Notes under the pieces: generated by a model
Databases searched by the model: none
What the model saw: only the letters and a program-made list of their open reading frames with translations
What the model was told of the DNA's origin: nothing
Translations under genes and position numbers: made by a program
NCBI RefSeq assembly: GCF_002368335.1
Contig: NZ_AP018288.1
Span: 4,754,498 to 4,818,497 of the forward strand
DNA from: Nostoc sp. NIES-4103
Lineage (GTDB): Bacteria > Cyanobacteriota > Cyanobacteriia > Cyanobacteriales > Nostocaceae
Length of the DNA stretch: 64,000 bases
Direction: 5' to 3'
Shown: positions 42,459 through 51,132 of the stretch, in pieces
Numbering within the stretch: the stretch's first letter is position 1
Layout: each line of letters begins with the position of its first letter

Positions 42459-44393
42459 TTAATTACTAAAGTTGCGATTTTCCAAGAAATTTGTCAAATT
42501 TTCCCTAATAGTGATCGTTTGAGGATGATTTACGCCTAGCCTTTGTTCAGAAATCTCCAAAGCTTGCAGGTACAGGGGTTCGGCTTCGCTATATCTGCCT
42601 TGACCATCGTAGAACCTAGCGTTACCGATGAAAGGGTAAGTTAAATCTTCATCGCTAACATATTCAATGAGATGATTTGCTACTTCAGCTATATGAGGTA
42701 TTGCAGGGGAAACAGCAGTGATTTCCTCAAGGGTGGGAGTTTGAGGAATCTCCTTTGCAACTGCTACCATTACCCGACAAAGCGATCGCTTTAATTCCTG
42801 TGCTTGTTCTAAACCTGTAAGCTTATATTGGAAAAACTCACGCAGTAGTGGATGCAGTTGGTAAACTCCTTCACTCTTTCGCTGGAGTAAATGCAAATTC
42901 AACAACTTATCATCTCTAATTTCTTCTATTTCTTCCTCGTCTTTTTCTGGTAAACACTGTTCTACTAAATACCAAGGTATAGGGGCGGCAGCAAATAGAC
43001 TCAGCAAACAGCCGAGTTGCTTATCTGCATCTGCTAATTCCTGCCAACTCAATTCAAAGACACCAAGCACACCCCTTTGTGAAGTCATGTCGGCTTCTGG
43101 TTCGGCAAGGGCAGCTTGTTCTAGCCGCTTTTTTTGCAACCGCCGCAACATTTCTGCCAAGGTTAAATCCTGTTTCCGCGCCAGATACCGCCCCACCAAC
43201 TCCAAAGCCAGAGGCAAATATCCAAGCCATGTAGCCAATTGATTTGCTACAGTTAATTCTCGCTCAATTCGCTCTGGTGTTTCTTCAAGAAAAGACTTTA
43301 ATAACTCCAGCCCTACCTCTGGTTGCAGCACATCCAAGGATAGTTGTGCTATGCGTCCTAAGTGCTGACGTGTAGTAATCAAAACCTTAAATCGAGAAGA
43401 TGACGGTGGTAGGTAAATGTAGACTTGTTGGTAGTCAGTGACATCATCTAGCACTAATAGCACATCACCATCACACCAACGCGAAAAACAGTACTGTACT
43501 TGTGCGAGTAAATCTAAGTCTTCTGGTGGGTTAACATCAAGCTGGGTTCTAGCAAACTGCACAATTTGAATCCCTACATCCCCAACTCTGGGAAACAACC
43601 AGCAAATTCCACCGTTGTAGGTTTCGCGGTAGGTGATTGCATATTGCAAAGCAAGTTCTGTTTTCCCAACGCCCCCCATTCCAGCGATCGCTGCGATCGC
43701 TACCCGGTCATTTTGCTGTAACATCTGGTGCAGGGTTTGCAGTTCTTTTTCACGCCCGACAAACTTCACCACTCCACTTAAAGGAATGTTCTGGTAGCAG
43801 GTTGTTTGTAAAGAGGTGATTTCTATGTAGGTCGTTTCTATAGAGTCATTTTGCTGCAATGCCTGATGCAGAGTTTGAAGTTCGTCTTCTTGCCCAAAAA
43901 ACTTCTTCACTCCACTCAAAGAAATGTTTTCGTAGTCGGTTGGTTCTACAGAAGCAATTTGTGCCATATTTTCAGATACAGTTGCAGGCTTTCTAGCTTT
44001 AGACCTTGCTGGTTGGCGGTTAGCCCACTCAATATCAAACTGTTTCAAATTTTTTTCTATATCCCTAGACCACAATTTCAGCTTGAAGTACCAGTCTTCT
44101 GAACCCCGACGATGGACGCGGATATCTTCTAGAATTCCTAAGAAATTTTGCAGTAGCCTCAAAGCTTCCCTGATTTGTTCTTTGCTTAAATTACCAGGGT
44201 ATTTATCTAGCACTGTCAATTGTTGTAAATATCTCAACTTTGTCTTGACAACTAGATCAGTCTGAGTTTGCCATGTAAAATTGGTTTCTTGGGCTTGATC
44301 ATACTCGAATTCTTGAGCAACGTAGGTGAGTATCGCTTCCAACAAACGCCTCACCCGCTTTCGCACTTCATCGCCATAAGAATATCTAGGCAT
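42459..44393 (-). CDS. STAND-class NB-ARC ATPase with a short TPR end
   Basis: 644 residues. N-terminal helical module (about 1-125; TKLRYLQQLT, QNFLGILEDIRVHRRGSEDW, then FKLKLWSRD) as found in cyanobacterial signalling NTPases. NB-ARC: P-loop GMGGVGKTEL (about 238-247), Walker B VLLVLDDVTD, sensor KVLITTR, GYLPLALELVGRYL, and a winged-helix part with LHPLLREFFQYKL. Only about one TPR follows (DGQGRYSEAEPLYLQALEIS) before the stop, where relatives have many. A 28-residue segment is duplicated just ahead of the P-loop (156-183 and 202-229, 22 of 28 identical). Likely a ligand-triggered oligomeric switch; effector not obvious. Confidence 0.87.
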   Translation of the reverse strand: MPRYSYGDEVRKRVRRLLEAILTYVAQEFEYDQAQETNFTWQTQTDLVVKTKLRYLQQLTVLDKYPGNLSKEQIREALRLLQNFLGILEDIRVHRRGSEDWYFKLKLWSRDIEKNLKQFDIEWANRQPARSKARKPATVSENMAQIASVEPTDYENISLSGVKKFFGQEDELQTLHQALQQNDSIETTYIEITSLQTTCYQNIPLSGVVKFVGREKELQTLHQMLQQNDRVAIAAIAGMGGVGKTELALQYAITYRETYNGGICWLFPRVGDVGIQIVQFARTQLDVNPPEDLDLLAQVQYCFSRWCDGDVLLVLDDVTDYQQVYIYLPPSSSRFKVLITTRQHLGRIAQLSLDVLQPEVGLELLKSFLEETPERIERELTVANQLATWLGYLPLALELVGRYLARKQDLTLAEMLRRLQKKRLEQAALAEPEADMTSQRGVLGVFELSWQELADADKQLGCLLSLFAAAPIPWYLVEQCLPEKDEEEIEEIRDDKLLNLHLLQRKSEGVYQLHPLLREFFQYKLTGLEQAQELKRSLCRVMVAVAKEIPQTPTLEEITAVSPAIPHIAEVANHLIEYVSDEDLTYPFIGNARFYDGQGRYSEAEPLYLQALEISEQRLGVNHPQTITIRENLTNFLENRNFSN

Positions 44394-44418
44394 CAGTCTA
44401 GTCCAGAAACAGCCATAT

Positions 44419-44442
44419 AAAGTTTGGGTATACCCAAACTTT
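44419..44442. promoter_or_regulatory. Perfect 24-bp palindrome, candidate operator
   Basis: AAAGTTTGGGTA (44419-44430) is followed directly by its exact complement TACCCAAACTTT (44431-44442), 25 bp upstream of the STAND start codon. Half-site-like TACCCCAAACT recurs at 44449-44459, and a weaker TACCCCAATATT near 44518. The divergent gene at 44651 could share the control region. Confidence 0.7.
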
Positions 44443-44650
44443 TAAAACTACCCCAAACTCTATAACCTTTGTTATGTATAGATTGTACCCTTTTAAAAAC
44501 TTACTTGCTTTGGTGTAGTACCCCAATATTAAGTTAGTCATATAAAAATGGAAAAGCATGTCTACTTTTAAGCATTTTCGCTTTTAACAGTACTCTTGTA
44601 AATCCTTGAAAACCTTTATTCAAAATAGCCTACTCAAAAGGTGAAATGAG

Positions 44651-44884
44651 ATGATTAAAAAACAAATAGCTACCAAAGAGCAGGCTCGTGAGGCAAAACA
44701 GGAACTGCTGTCCAAAATTAGCGACCGACCAGAGCTAACAGGCGTGGGCATTAGTCGGTCTGGAGATGGTTATTCTGTAAAAGTTCACCTATCTCAACCT
44801 CTACCCAAGGATGTTAATATTCCATCAAGAGTGAACAATGTAGCAATAGAAGCCGAAATTGTTGGTACAGCTTACGCTTTTTGA
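44651..44884 (+). CDS. Small protein resembling the N-terminal domain of the neighbouring protease
   Basis: 77 residues, no signal peptide. The second half (TGVGISRSGDGYSVKVHLSQ ... AEIVGTAYAF) lines up with residues about 41-87 of the trypsin-like protease at 45189 (ALGIHLSGKGNYKLAIHIPH ... NVQITGPVYPQ): same GI-x-x-SG-x-G-x-Y core and the final I-x-G-x-x-Y. It may be a stand-alone copy of the protease pro-region acting as inhibitor or adaptor (inference). Followed by an intrinsic terminator. Confidence 0.65.
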   Translation: MIKKQIATKEQAREAKQELLSKISDRPELTGVGISRSGDGYSVKVHLSQPLPKDVNIPSRVNNVAIEAEIVGTAYAF

Positions 44885-44926
44885 TCAATAATCATTATTA
44901 AATTTTTATCACGAATCATAATACTA

Positions 44927-44971
44927 AACTGTGGATAGGAGCGTGTCTCAAAGACCTATCCACAGTTTTTT
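44927..44971 (+). terminator. Intrinsic terminator after the 77-residue gene
   Basis: Arms ACTGTGGATAGG (about 44928-44939) and CCTATCCACAGT (44955-44966) with a 15-nt loop and a following T tract. Confidence 0.85.
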
Positions 44972-45045
44972 ATATTATAAAAACATCTTTCTTTAAGATA
45001 TTATACTTAAATCATTAATCAGGTCTTTATCAAGATATTATACCC

Positions 45046-45160
45046 AAGTAGGTAGGCAGGAATAAACCAAACTATATTACGAAACGTAAATATACCTGAA
45101 ACCCTTATTACTGACGACTGACGGCACTCACCAGTTCACTTTATTCGCACCGACCTACTT
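45046..45160. mobile_element. MITE-like element, copy 1 (115 bp)
   Basis: Left end AAGTAGGTAGGCAGGAATAA and right end whose complement reads AAGTAGGTCGGTGCGAATAA form terminal inverted repeats. The left 60 bp and the right end match the element at 51533-51705. There is no coding capacity. It ends 28 bp before the protease start. No target-site duplication was apparent. Confidence 0.65.
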
Positions 45161-45188
45161 AAATAGTAATTAATCAGCTAGTAAAGTC

Positions 45189-46190
45189 ATGCACCTGGAA
45201 AGCGTCCAAGAGTTAAAAAAACTTGCTACTAACAAAGTTATACAGAATTTTATTAGGCCTTATTCATCGAATTCTTCTAGGAATGAAACGTTGCCTATAC
45301 CCCCAGCTTTAGGAATTCACCTAAGCGGGAAAGGAAATTACAAGCTTGCCATACACATACCTCACAAATCACATCGTGAACTGATTCAACCAGTTGTGGA
45401 AATGGCTAAGGGAGAGATAAATGTACAAATCACAGGGCCTGTCTATCCACAAACTTTGGTAAAACAACATCACAAACGTCCTTTATGCATTGGAATATCT
45501 ATATCTCATTCAGATCCACTTGCTGGTACAGGGACTCTTGGGTGCTTTGTCAGAAAGCGGGGTGAATCAGAACTACTAATCTTGAGTAATAATCATGTCT
45601 TAGCGAATACTAATAATGCACAAATTGGTGATGCTATCATCCAACCAGCAAGAGAAGATTATGGGAAAGAAGATACAGACCAGATTGCTAGTTTAAAAGA
45701 GTTCGTTCCCCTCAAGACTGGCGAGATGAACTTTATTGATGCCGCCACTGCCACAGTCAAAAATACTGCTGTAGGGCAAATAAGTGAACTCAGTGGTATT
45801 TGTTTTCTGAAAGGTTTTTACAATCAACAAGAGTTTGATAATGTCGGAGATGATGATTCTCATGAGTTCATGGTTGCCAAGGTAGGACGGAGAACTGGCT
45901 ACACTTTAGGTAAAATTATTGACTACGATATGGATTATGTCCGAGTGCCTTACAACCAAGAGCTAAATAATTGTATCTTCAACAACATAATTACAATTGA
46001 AGGAGATGGAAATAAAGCATTCAGTCGGCGAGGGGATAGCGGTTCAATTATTGTAGATCAAGATGGTTATGCAATTGGTTTACTTTTCGCAGGCACAGAT
46101 ATAGGAGGAAGTAACGGTTGTGGAATAACTTATGCTATTCCTATAAGTGAAGTTTTACAAGAGTTAGATTTAGAGCTAGCACTTACATAA
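45189..46190 (+). CDS. Trypsin-like serine protease, cytoplasmic type
   Basis: 333 residues without signal peptide. Chymotrypsin-fold protease with His136 (LSNNHVLAN), Asp184 (MNFIDAATATV) and Ser284 (SRRGDSGSIIVD) as the triad, and GLLFAGTDIGGSNGCGITYA with the substrate pocket. Residues 1-95 form a separate N-terminal domain similar to the small protein at 44651. Similar proteases occur in cyanobacterial signalling and conflict systems beside STAND NTPases. Substrate unknown. A MITE-like element lies immediately upstream, and a membrane protein gene follows 87 bp downstream. Confidence 0.82.
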   Translation: MHLESVQELKKLATNKVIQNFIRPYSSNSSRNETLPIPPALGIHLSGKGNYKLAIHIPHKSHRELIQPVVEMAKGEINVQITGPVYPQTLVKQHHKRPLCIGISISHSDPLAGTGTLGCFVRKRGESELLILSNNHVLANTNNAQIGDAIIQPAREDYGKEDTDQIASLKEFVPLKTGEMNFIDAATATVKNTAVGQISELSGICFLKGFYNQQEFDNVGDDDSHEFMVAKVGRRTGYTLGKIIDYDMDYVRVPYNQELNNCIFNNIITIEGDGNKAFSRRGDSGSIIVDQDGYAIGLLFAGTDIGGSNGCGITYAIPISEVLQELDLELALT

Positions 46191-46277
46191 AAACTTGATT
46201 TATAAGACTAGGTTGAAATGATATAAATCATAAATTTTTAGCTGTAATTTCATCTAAATTATTTGAATAAATTGAGT

Positions 46278-46649
46278 ATGTCAGAACTAGAAAACTTTAA
46301 TATAGACACTTTCCAACAACAAGTTATCAAAGCTGTAGAATTGATATCTTTTTCGGAATCTTTGGATAAATCGCAGATTAGAGCCTTTTCAGGCGGGTCT
46401 GAAAAATTACAACACGAAGCTGAGCAATTAGTTCAAAGAAAAGACGTTAGACAGTATATATGTCCAGCTTTGCAGAGTTTGACTAATGATACTTTTGAAA
46501 TTGCAAATAAGATATTACCTATACTCATCGGTGCAGTATTAGCAGGCACCTTAATGATTCCATTAGATCCAATGTTCTTTGGCTGGATTATAGTAGCGAT
46601 CGCTAAGGCAGGAACAGCGAGTTTATGTACTGATTATGATGGAGAATAA
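46278..46649 (+). CDS. Unknown small protein with a hydrophobic C-terminal half
   Basis: 123 residues from the ATG at 46278 (a TTG at 46263 is in frame). The soluble first half has SGGSEKLQHEAEQLVQ. A hydrophobic hairpin (ILPILIGAVLAGTLMI, FFGWIIVAIAKAGTA) is near the end. No family was recognised. Its spacing after the protease on the same strand suggests co-expression; it could be the protease's membrane partner or substrate (inference). Confidence 0.6.
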   Translation: MSELENFNIDTFQQQVIKAVELISFSESLDKSQIRAFSGGSEKLQHEAEQLVQRKDVRQYICPALQSLTNDTFEIANKILPILIGAVLAGTLMIPLDPMFFGWIIVAIAKAGTASLCTDYDGE

Positions 46650-46723
46650 CCAGTAAATATGACATATATCGCATTTTTCAAACATTAAAATAGTCTTTTA
46701 TTGAACTGTAAAAAATCAAGAAG

Positions 46724-47371
46724 TTATAACTGTTGTATCTGCTGTTGCACCCAAACCCGAAAAGCTTTAATTATCTTATTTCTGTCTGCTGTGAAACTCT
46801 GCCTGAGATACTCAGGTATCGCCTCAACTAATGGAAATCTAGGAAAATTTAAGCTTTGTTGAGACTCCACATAAATTCCATCTTGTAAAATATTTATTTG
46901 TAATTGTCCCTGATAAAAACGCCAAATTTCAGGTACTTTTAGCGCTTCATAAATATGCAGATGAGTACGAGAACTGATATCAACTTCCAAGGCTAAGTTT
47001 AGAGGTTGGTCTACTGTGAGAGCTAATCGCTTATCTCCACCAAATTTTAAATCATTTTTTATATAAAAACATTGGTCAGGTTCTATTGCTTGAGCCATTA
47101 CTTCGTTTTTAAAAAAAGTAGAACCAAGACTAACAAACTCAATATGTAGTTCTTCTAATAGCGCCTTAATTAAATCTCTAATAATTTCTTTATCATATTC
47201 ATGTTCTGGTAGTGGTGTCATAATTTCTAATGTTCCCTTGTCATAAGCAATTCTTGCTGTACGGTTTTCTCCCAATTCTTCAAGAATAATTGCCAATTCT
47301 TGCCATGTGACATCGCGCAGCAGCACTCTTTGTCCCGGTGGAACATGAATGCGCTTTAATTCCAATAACAT
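46724..47371 (-). CDS. Uma2-family (DUF820) endonuclease-fold protein
   Basis: 215 residues. PD-(D/E)xK-like core with YDKGTLEIMTPLPEHEYDKE, EPDQCFYIKND (catalytic Asp region) and LALEVDISSRT (Glu and following residues), then VPEIWRFYQGQLQI. The family is hugely expanded in cyanobacteria, and its role is unknown, perhaps linked to mobile elements. It is complete, unlike the relative at 29767-30150. ATG at 47369-47371. Confidence 0.86.
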   Translation of the reverse strand: MLLELKRIHVPPGQRVLLRDVTWQELAIILEELGENRTARIAYDKGTLEIMTPLPEHEYDKEIIRDLIKALLEELHIEFVSLGSTFFKNEVMAQAIEPDQCFYIKNDLKFGGDKRLALTVDQPLNLALEVDISSRTHLHIYEALKVPEIWRFYQGQLQINILQDGIYVESQQSLNFPRFPLVEAIPEYLRQSFTADRNKIIKAFRVWVQQQIQQL

Positions 47372-48354
47372 TATTTCTACTCCTGATAACTCCCTAAAAT
47401 TAGGTTACTCTAGTTGGGTGATATCCTGCTGTCAACTCTCAAATTCAAACTTCGTGAGAAAAAACCTTGAGTCTACATCTTTATTTACTCCTTAATAGAC
47501 AAACAGAATGCAGCCGTACTAATGCTTTTTGCGGTTCCATAGACTCAGAACTTACCCCAGAAGACTTAGAAATGGCAAAAGCTTTTGCCACTGCATACAA
47601 ATCTCTTCCGTGGACGTTTAATAAAAATAAAGTGCATAAGTATAGATCATATCAAGTTCGCTTAATTACTTATTAAAACCTCGGAATCCACCCCGCCAAA
47701 GCTACACTTTGTCTCCCTACCTCTAATCCCCAGAGGGGTTCCGAGTTCTCCGTTAACGAGGAGAGGGTGGAGGTGGGTTTAATAACTGTGGGAAAGATAA
47801 CTAATTATCCAAACTTGATATAATTGGTATAATAGTTTATCTATAAACAAAACTTACGCAAAAATCCTTTCAATAATATAAGACTTACACAAGTGTCATA
47901 TTTTTTTGGTGTGGGTTGTCAAAAGGAGCCAGTGGTGTGGGCGGGTTTCCCGACTTGAACGAACTGGCGTTCAAGAGTCAATAGTCCAAAAATTAAGGTT
48001 TTTTGACCCTTGACTCTTGACTGTTGACTGTCATCGCAGAAAATATGTGTGCCAGTTGCGTAAGTCCTGTAATAATTTCTCGAACCGCCAAGACGCAGAG
48101 AACGCCAAGCATTCATAGAGTATACTGAAGTCTTAATACAAACTCACTCAATAACAGCTTTACTCTGATATCTACTCTATCTTAAGCAACAATATAGAGA
48201 CATAAATATATAATTGAAATAGCCCACAAGAAAGAGGAAACACTTAAAATTAATTTCTAATATAATAGCACTTTTAAATACTATTAGTATCTTAATTTTT
48301 GAGTAAAATTAATAAATCAAGTTTATTTTTAACTATTTTACAATTATTAAAAAA
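47372..48354. other. Long intergenic region without a supported gene
   Basis: About 980 bp. A 69-codon frame at 47467-47676 lacks family features or a good start and may be a gene fragment. A G/C-rich block at about 47690-47780 has inverted segments (CCACCCC and GGTGGAGGTGGG). At about 47965-48030 AGAGTCAATAGTC and GACTCTTGACTGTTGACTGT face each other. The AACCGCCAAGACGCAGAG repeat is at 48082. The last 230 bp are very AT-rich and presumably carry the amidase promoter. Confidence 0.5.
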
Positions 48355-49236
48355 ATGAAGTTTAGAGACTGGGCGACTAGGGTAATATTTATTTCTCTAA
48401 TGTTCACTGCTTTGATTTTGGCACTGTTTGCAGGTAAAGGCACAAAACTATCAAATAATCCAACGAATAATACAATAATATCAAATCCAGAAATTCCAGT
48501 TTTAAGCCAATATCCCCAAATAGATTTGCAATCAAAAAACCAAGCTAGCAAATCCCCAAATCTGCCCGAATCCCCAGTTAAAAAAAATAAGGTTTATGGA
48601 AGATATAAAACTACTGAGGCTTTTGCAAAATATAGACCACCATATGAAATTGCCTCAGTACACCCAAGCAATTATGGAGAGCGGTATGCCCAAGATGTTA
48701 ATGGTATACCTGTAAAAAATCAAGCGATTATTGTCCTTCACGAAACTGGTTATTCCGCCTCTAGCGCTATTAATTTTTTTCAATCACCCCATGAGGAGAA
48801 TGAAAGTATTCAAGCGAGTTACCACACCTTAATTAAGCTTGATGGAACGATTGTTTATCTACTCTCCCCAGAAAAACGCGCTTTTGGGGCAGCAAATTCA
48901 GTATTTAATGGTATTGATGGGCCTGAGACTGTGCAGACTAACCCGAATTTGGCATCATCAGTCAATAATTTTGCCTACCACGTTTCCTTAGAAACTCCCC
49001 CAGATGGTCGTGGAGATAATATAAAATTTCATAGTGGGTACACACAAGCTCAATATAATTCACTCGCCTGGTTAATTGCTCAAAGTCAAGTCCCAGACGA
49101 TCGCATCACTACGCACAAAGAAGTCGACCGTTCAGGTCAAAAAATTGACCCACTAAGTTTTGACTTCGATAAATTCCTCAACTTACTGCATACCTTTCGG
49201 CAAATCAGTCCAGTTTATCGAGCAGCGGGGGGATGA
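48355..49236 (+). CDS. N-acetylmuramoyl-L-alanine amidase (amidase_2/PGRP fold)
   Basis: Zinc amidase that removes peptide stems from peptidoglycan. 293 residues: an N-terminal membrane anchor or signal (VIFISLMFTALILALFAGKG), a low-complexity linker to about residue 85, and the catalytic domain with zinc-site residues in AIIVLHETGYS (His), NNFAYHVSLETP (His) and THKEVDRSGQKIDP (His, Lys, Asp). Envelope location outside the inner membrane expected. Confidence 0.9.
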   Translation: MKFRDWATRVIFISLMFTALILALFAGKGTKLSNNPTNNTIISNPEIPVLSQYPQIDLQSKNQASKSPNLPESPVKKNKVYGRYKTTEAFAKYRPPYEIASVHPSNYGERYAQDVNGIPVKNQAIIVLHETGYSASSAINFFQSPHEENESIQASYHTLIKLDGTIVYLLSPEKRAFGAANSVFNGIDGPETVQTNPNLASSVNNFAYHVSLETPPDGRGDNIKFHSGYTQAQYNSLAWLIAQSQVPDDRITTHKEVDRSGQKIDPLSFDFDKFLNLLHTFRQISPVYRAAGG

Positions 49237-49323
49237 GGGAGATGAGGGAGATAGGGGAGAATAACTCTTAACTGCTAACTGCTAACTCCTAACTCCTCAC
49301 TCCTAACTCCTCACTTAGCACTT
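49237..49323. repeat. STRR arrays between amidase and ribBA
   Basis: GATGAGG-type units at about 49213-49255 overlapping the end of the amidase gene, then CTAACTC/CTCACTC heptamers at about 49263-49315. Confidence 0.8.
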
Positions 49324-51132
49324 TCATTTACTAAAGCTGTAAATTTGCTGTTTCTCTAAGCGATCGCTAATTGATGAAGGTAGCACATCTAATGAGAAAG
49401 TCTGCCGATCAAGTTGGACTTGCAAATTAGCCAGGGGGTCGCTACCTGAAGAAATTAGGAATTCTAGCTTTTGGACGTAAGGAAAAGCTGCTAATTTATC
49501 CAGAATTTGGAAGATTGCTTGCAAGTAAGGATGATTACTTTGCTTATACCAATCGCAGCTAGCCACTTTTGGTTGGTCGAAACCCAAGTGTACTGTCAAC
49601 GATGGCTCGTCAAACAAAGCAAGACCCAAAGGACGCGCTTCTTCTTGCAACAATAAATCATAACTCCTTACAAGATGACGCAATTTTTCTAAACGCTCAT
49701 AGCGTTTCGTCACCAATTGCGGGTCATCTTGCCAGTGAAGCGCTACTGTTACTAAATAGGTTTGTAACAGCATATGACCGAGCTTTTTCGCCTTTGTTGC
49801 TAGGTAATAAGAATTGTAATCGTTTGCCTCAATCAATAAAGGCACGCGATCAACTACTTCTAACCCATAGCCTTTAACACCCGCAATTTTACGGGGATTA
49901 TTGGTAATCAGGCGAATCTTTTTTACACCTAAATCCATGAGCATTTGCGCTCCCATACCGTAGTCGCGCAAATCAGCGGGAAATCCTAGGCGCTCGTTTG
50001 CCTCGACTGTATCCAGTCCCATATCCTGTAACGAGTAGGCTTTGAGCTTATTAATTAAGCCAATTCCTCGTCCTTCTTGTCGCAGGTAAACGACCACACC
50101 TTGATCAGCACTTTCAATCATTTTCAGTGCTGCTTGCAGTTGCATCCGACAGTCACAACGCAAAGAACCCAAAGCGTCACCAGTTAAACATTCTGAATGC
50201 ATCCGCACCATCACCGGCTCATCTTGGAAATGTGCGGGGTTACCCTTAACAATGGCAACATGTTCGGAACCATCGAGAGTGTGGCGGTAAGCGTAGATTT
50301 GGAAGTGACCGAACTGGGTAGGTAATTCGGCAATGCTTTCGCGGATGACCAAGCGATCGTGTTGTAAACGATAACTAATTAAATCGGCAATACTGATAAT
50401 TTTTAACTGGTGATTGTGAGCATATTCAAATAGCTGGGGTAACCGCGCCATTGAACCATCGGGGTTTTGAATTTCACAAATTACCCCCGCCGGGTACAGC
50501 CCTGCTAATCGTGCTAAGTCAACACCCGCCTCCGTATGTCCTGCCCGTTTGAGTACGCCTCCTTCCTTCGCCCGAATGGGGAAAATATGACCAGGACGAC
50601 GTAAATCTAAAGGTTTTGTAGCTGGGTTAAGAGCAACTTGGATAGTCCGGGCACGGTCTTCTGCTGAGATGCCAGTACTTACACCTAGATGGGGCCCTGC
50701 ATCAATACTAACTGTAAAAGCAGTCTGGTTAGTATCTGTAATATTGCTCACCATTAAGGGTAAGTCTAATTCATCCAAGCGATCGCCAGTCATCGCCAGA
50801 CAAATCAGCCCTCTTGCTTCCACCGCCATAAAATTGATCGTGTCGGGTGTAGCAAATTGAGCAGCACAAATTAAATCGCCTTCATTTTCCCTATTTTCAT
50901 CATCCACTACAACGATGACGCGACCTGCTTTCAAATCTGCCAAAGCAGCATCAATCGAATCAAATTCAAAGCTTTGAGTTGAAGAGGGAGCGCTGTCAGT
51001 GGTGTTCCCTAATTCAGGAACCACATTCAAGCGGGCATCTTCCCCATTGGGGGGAGTAGCATGAGACTGCGGTGTAGGTTTAGGCGTTGACACAGAGGAT
51101 TTCCGGCTACCAATAGTAAATTTTTTTAACAA
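49324..51132 (-). CDS. ribBA: Bifunctional riboflavin biosynthesis protein RibBA
   Basis: Joins 3,4-dihydroxy-2-butanone 4-phosphate synthase and GTP cyclohydrolase II, the two entry reactions of flavin synthesis. 602 residues: variable N-terminus (1-55), DHBP synthase (DDENRENEGDLICAAQ; GHTEAGVDLARLAG), GTP cyclohydrolase II with the zinc site RMHSECLTGDALGSLRCDC and LRQEGRGIGL, and a cyanobacterial C-terminal extension of about 130 residues (from about 470). The start is TTG at 51130-51132 after AAGAAG; no ATG is available before the first domain. Confidence 0.95.
   Translation of the reverse strand: MLKKFTIGSRKSSVSTPKPTPQSHATPPNGEDARLNVVPELGNTTDSAPSSTQSFEFDSIDAALADLKAGRVIVVVDDENRENEGDLICAAQFATPDTINFMAVEARGLICLAMTGDRLDELDLPLMVSNITDTNQTAFTVSIDAGPHLGVSTGISAEDRARTIQVALNPATKPLDLRRPGHIFPIRAKEGGVLKRAGHTEAGVDLARLAGLYPAGVICEIQNPDGSMARLPQLFEYAHNHQLKIISIADLISYRLQHDRLVIRESIAELPTQFGHFQIYAYRHTLDGSEHVAIVKGNPAHFQDEPVMVRMHSECLTGDALGSLRCDCRMQLQAALKMIESADQGVVVYLRQEGRGIGLINKLKAYSLQDMGLDTVEANERLGFPADLRDYGMGAQMLMDLGVKKIRLITNNPRKIAGVKGYGLEVVDRVPLLIEANDYNSYYLATKAKKLGHMLLQTYLVTVALHWQDDPQLVTKRYERLEKLRHLVRSYDLLLQEEARPLGLALFDEPSLTVHLGFDQPKVASCDWYKQSNHPYLQAIFQILDKLAAFPYVQKLEFLISSGSDPLANLQVQLDRQTFSLDVLPSSISDRLEKQQIYSFSK

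Noticed and set aside
47467..47676. 69-codon frame starting with TTG
   Set aside because: No family resemblance, weak start, and surrounded by repeats; mentioned only as a possible fragment.
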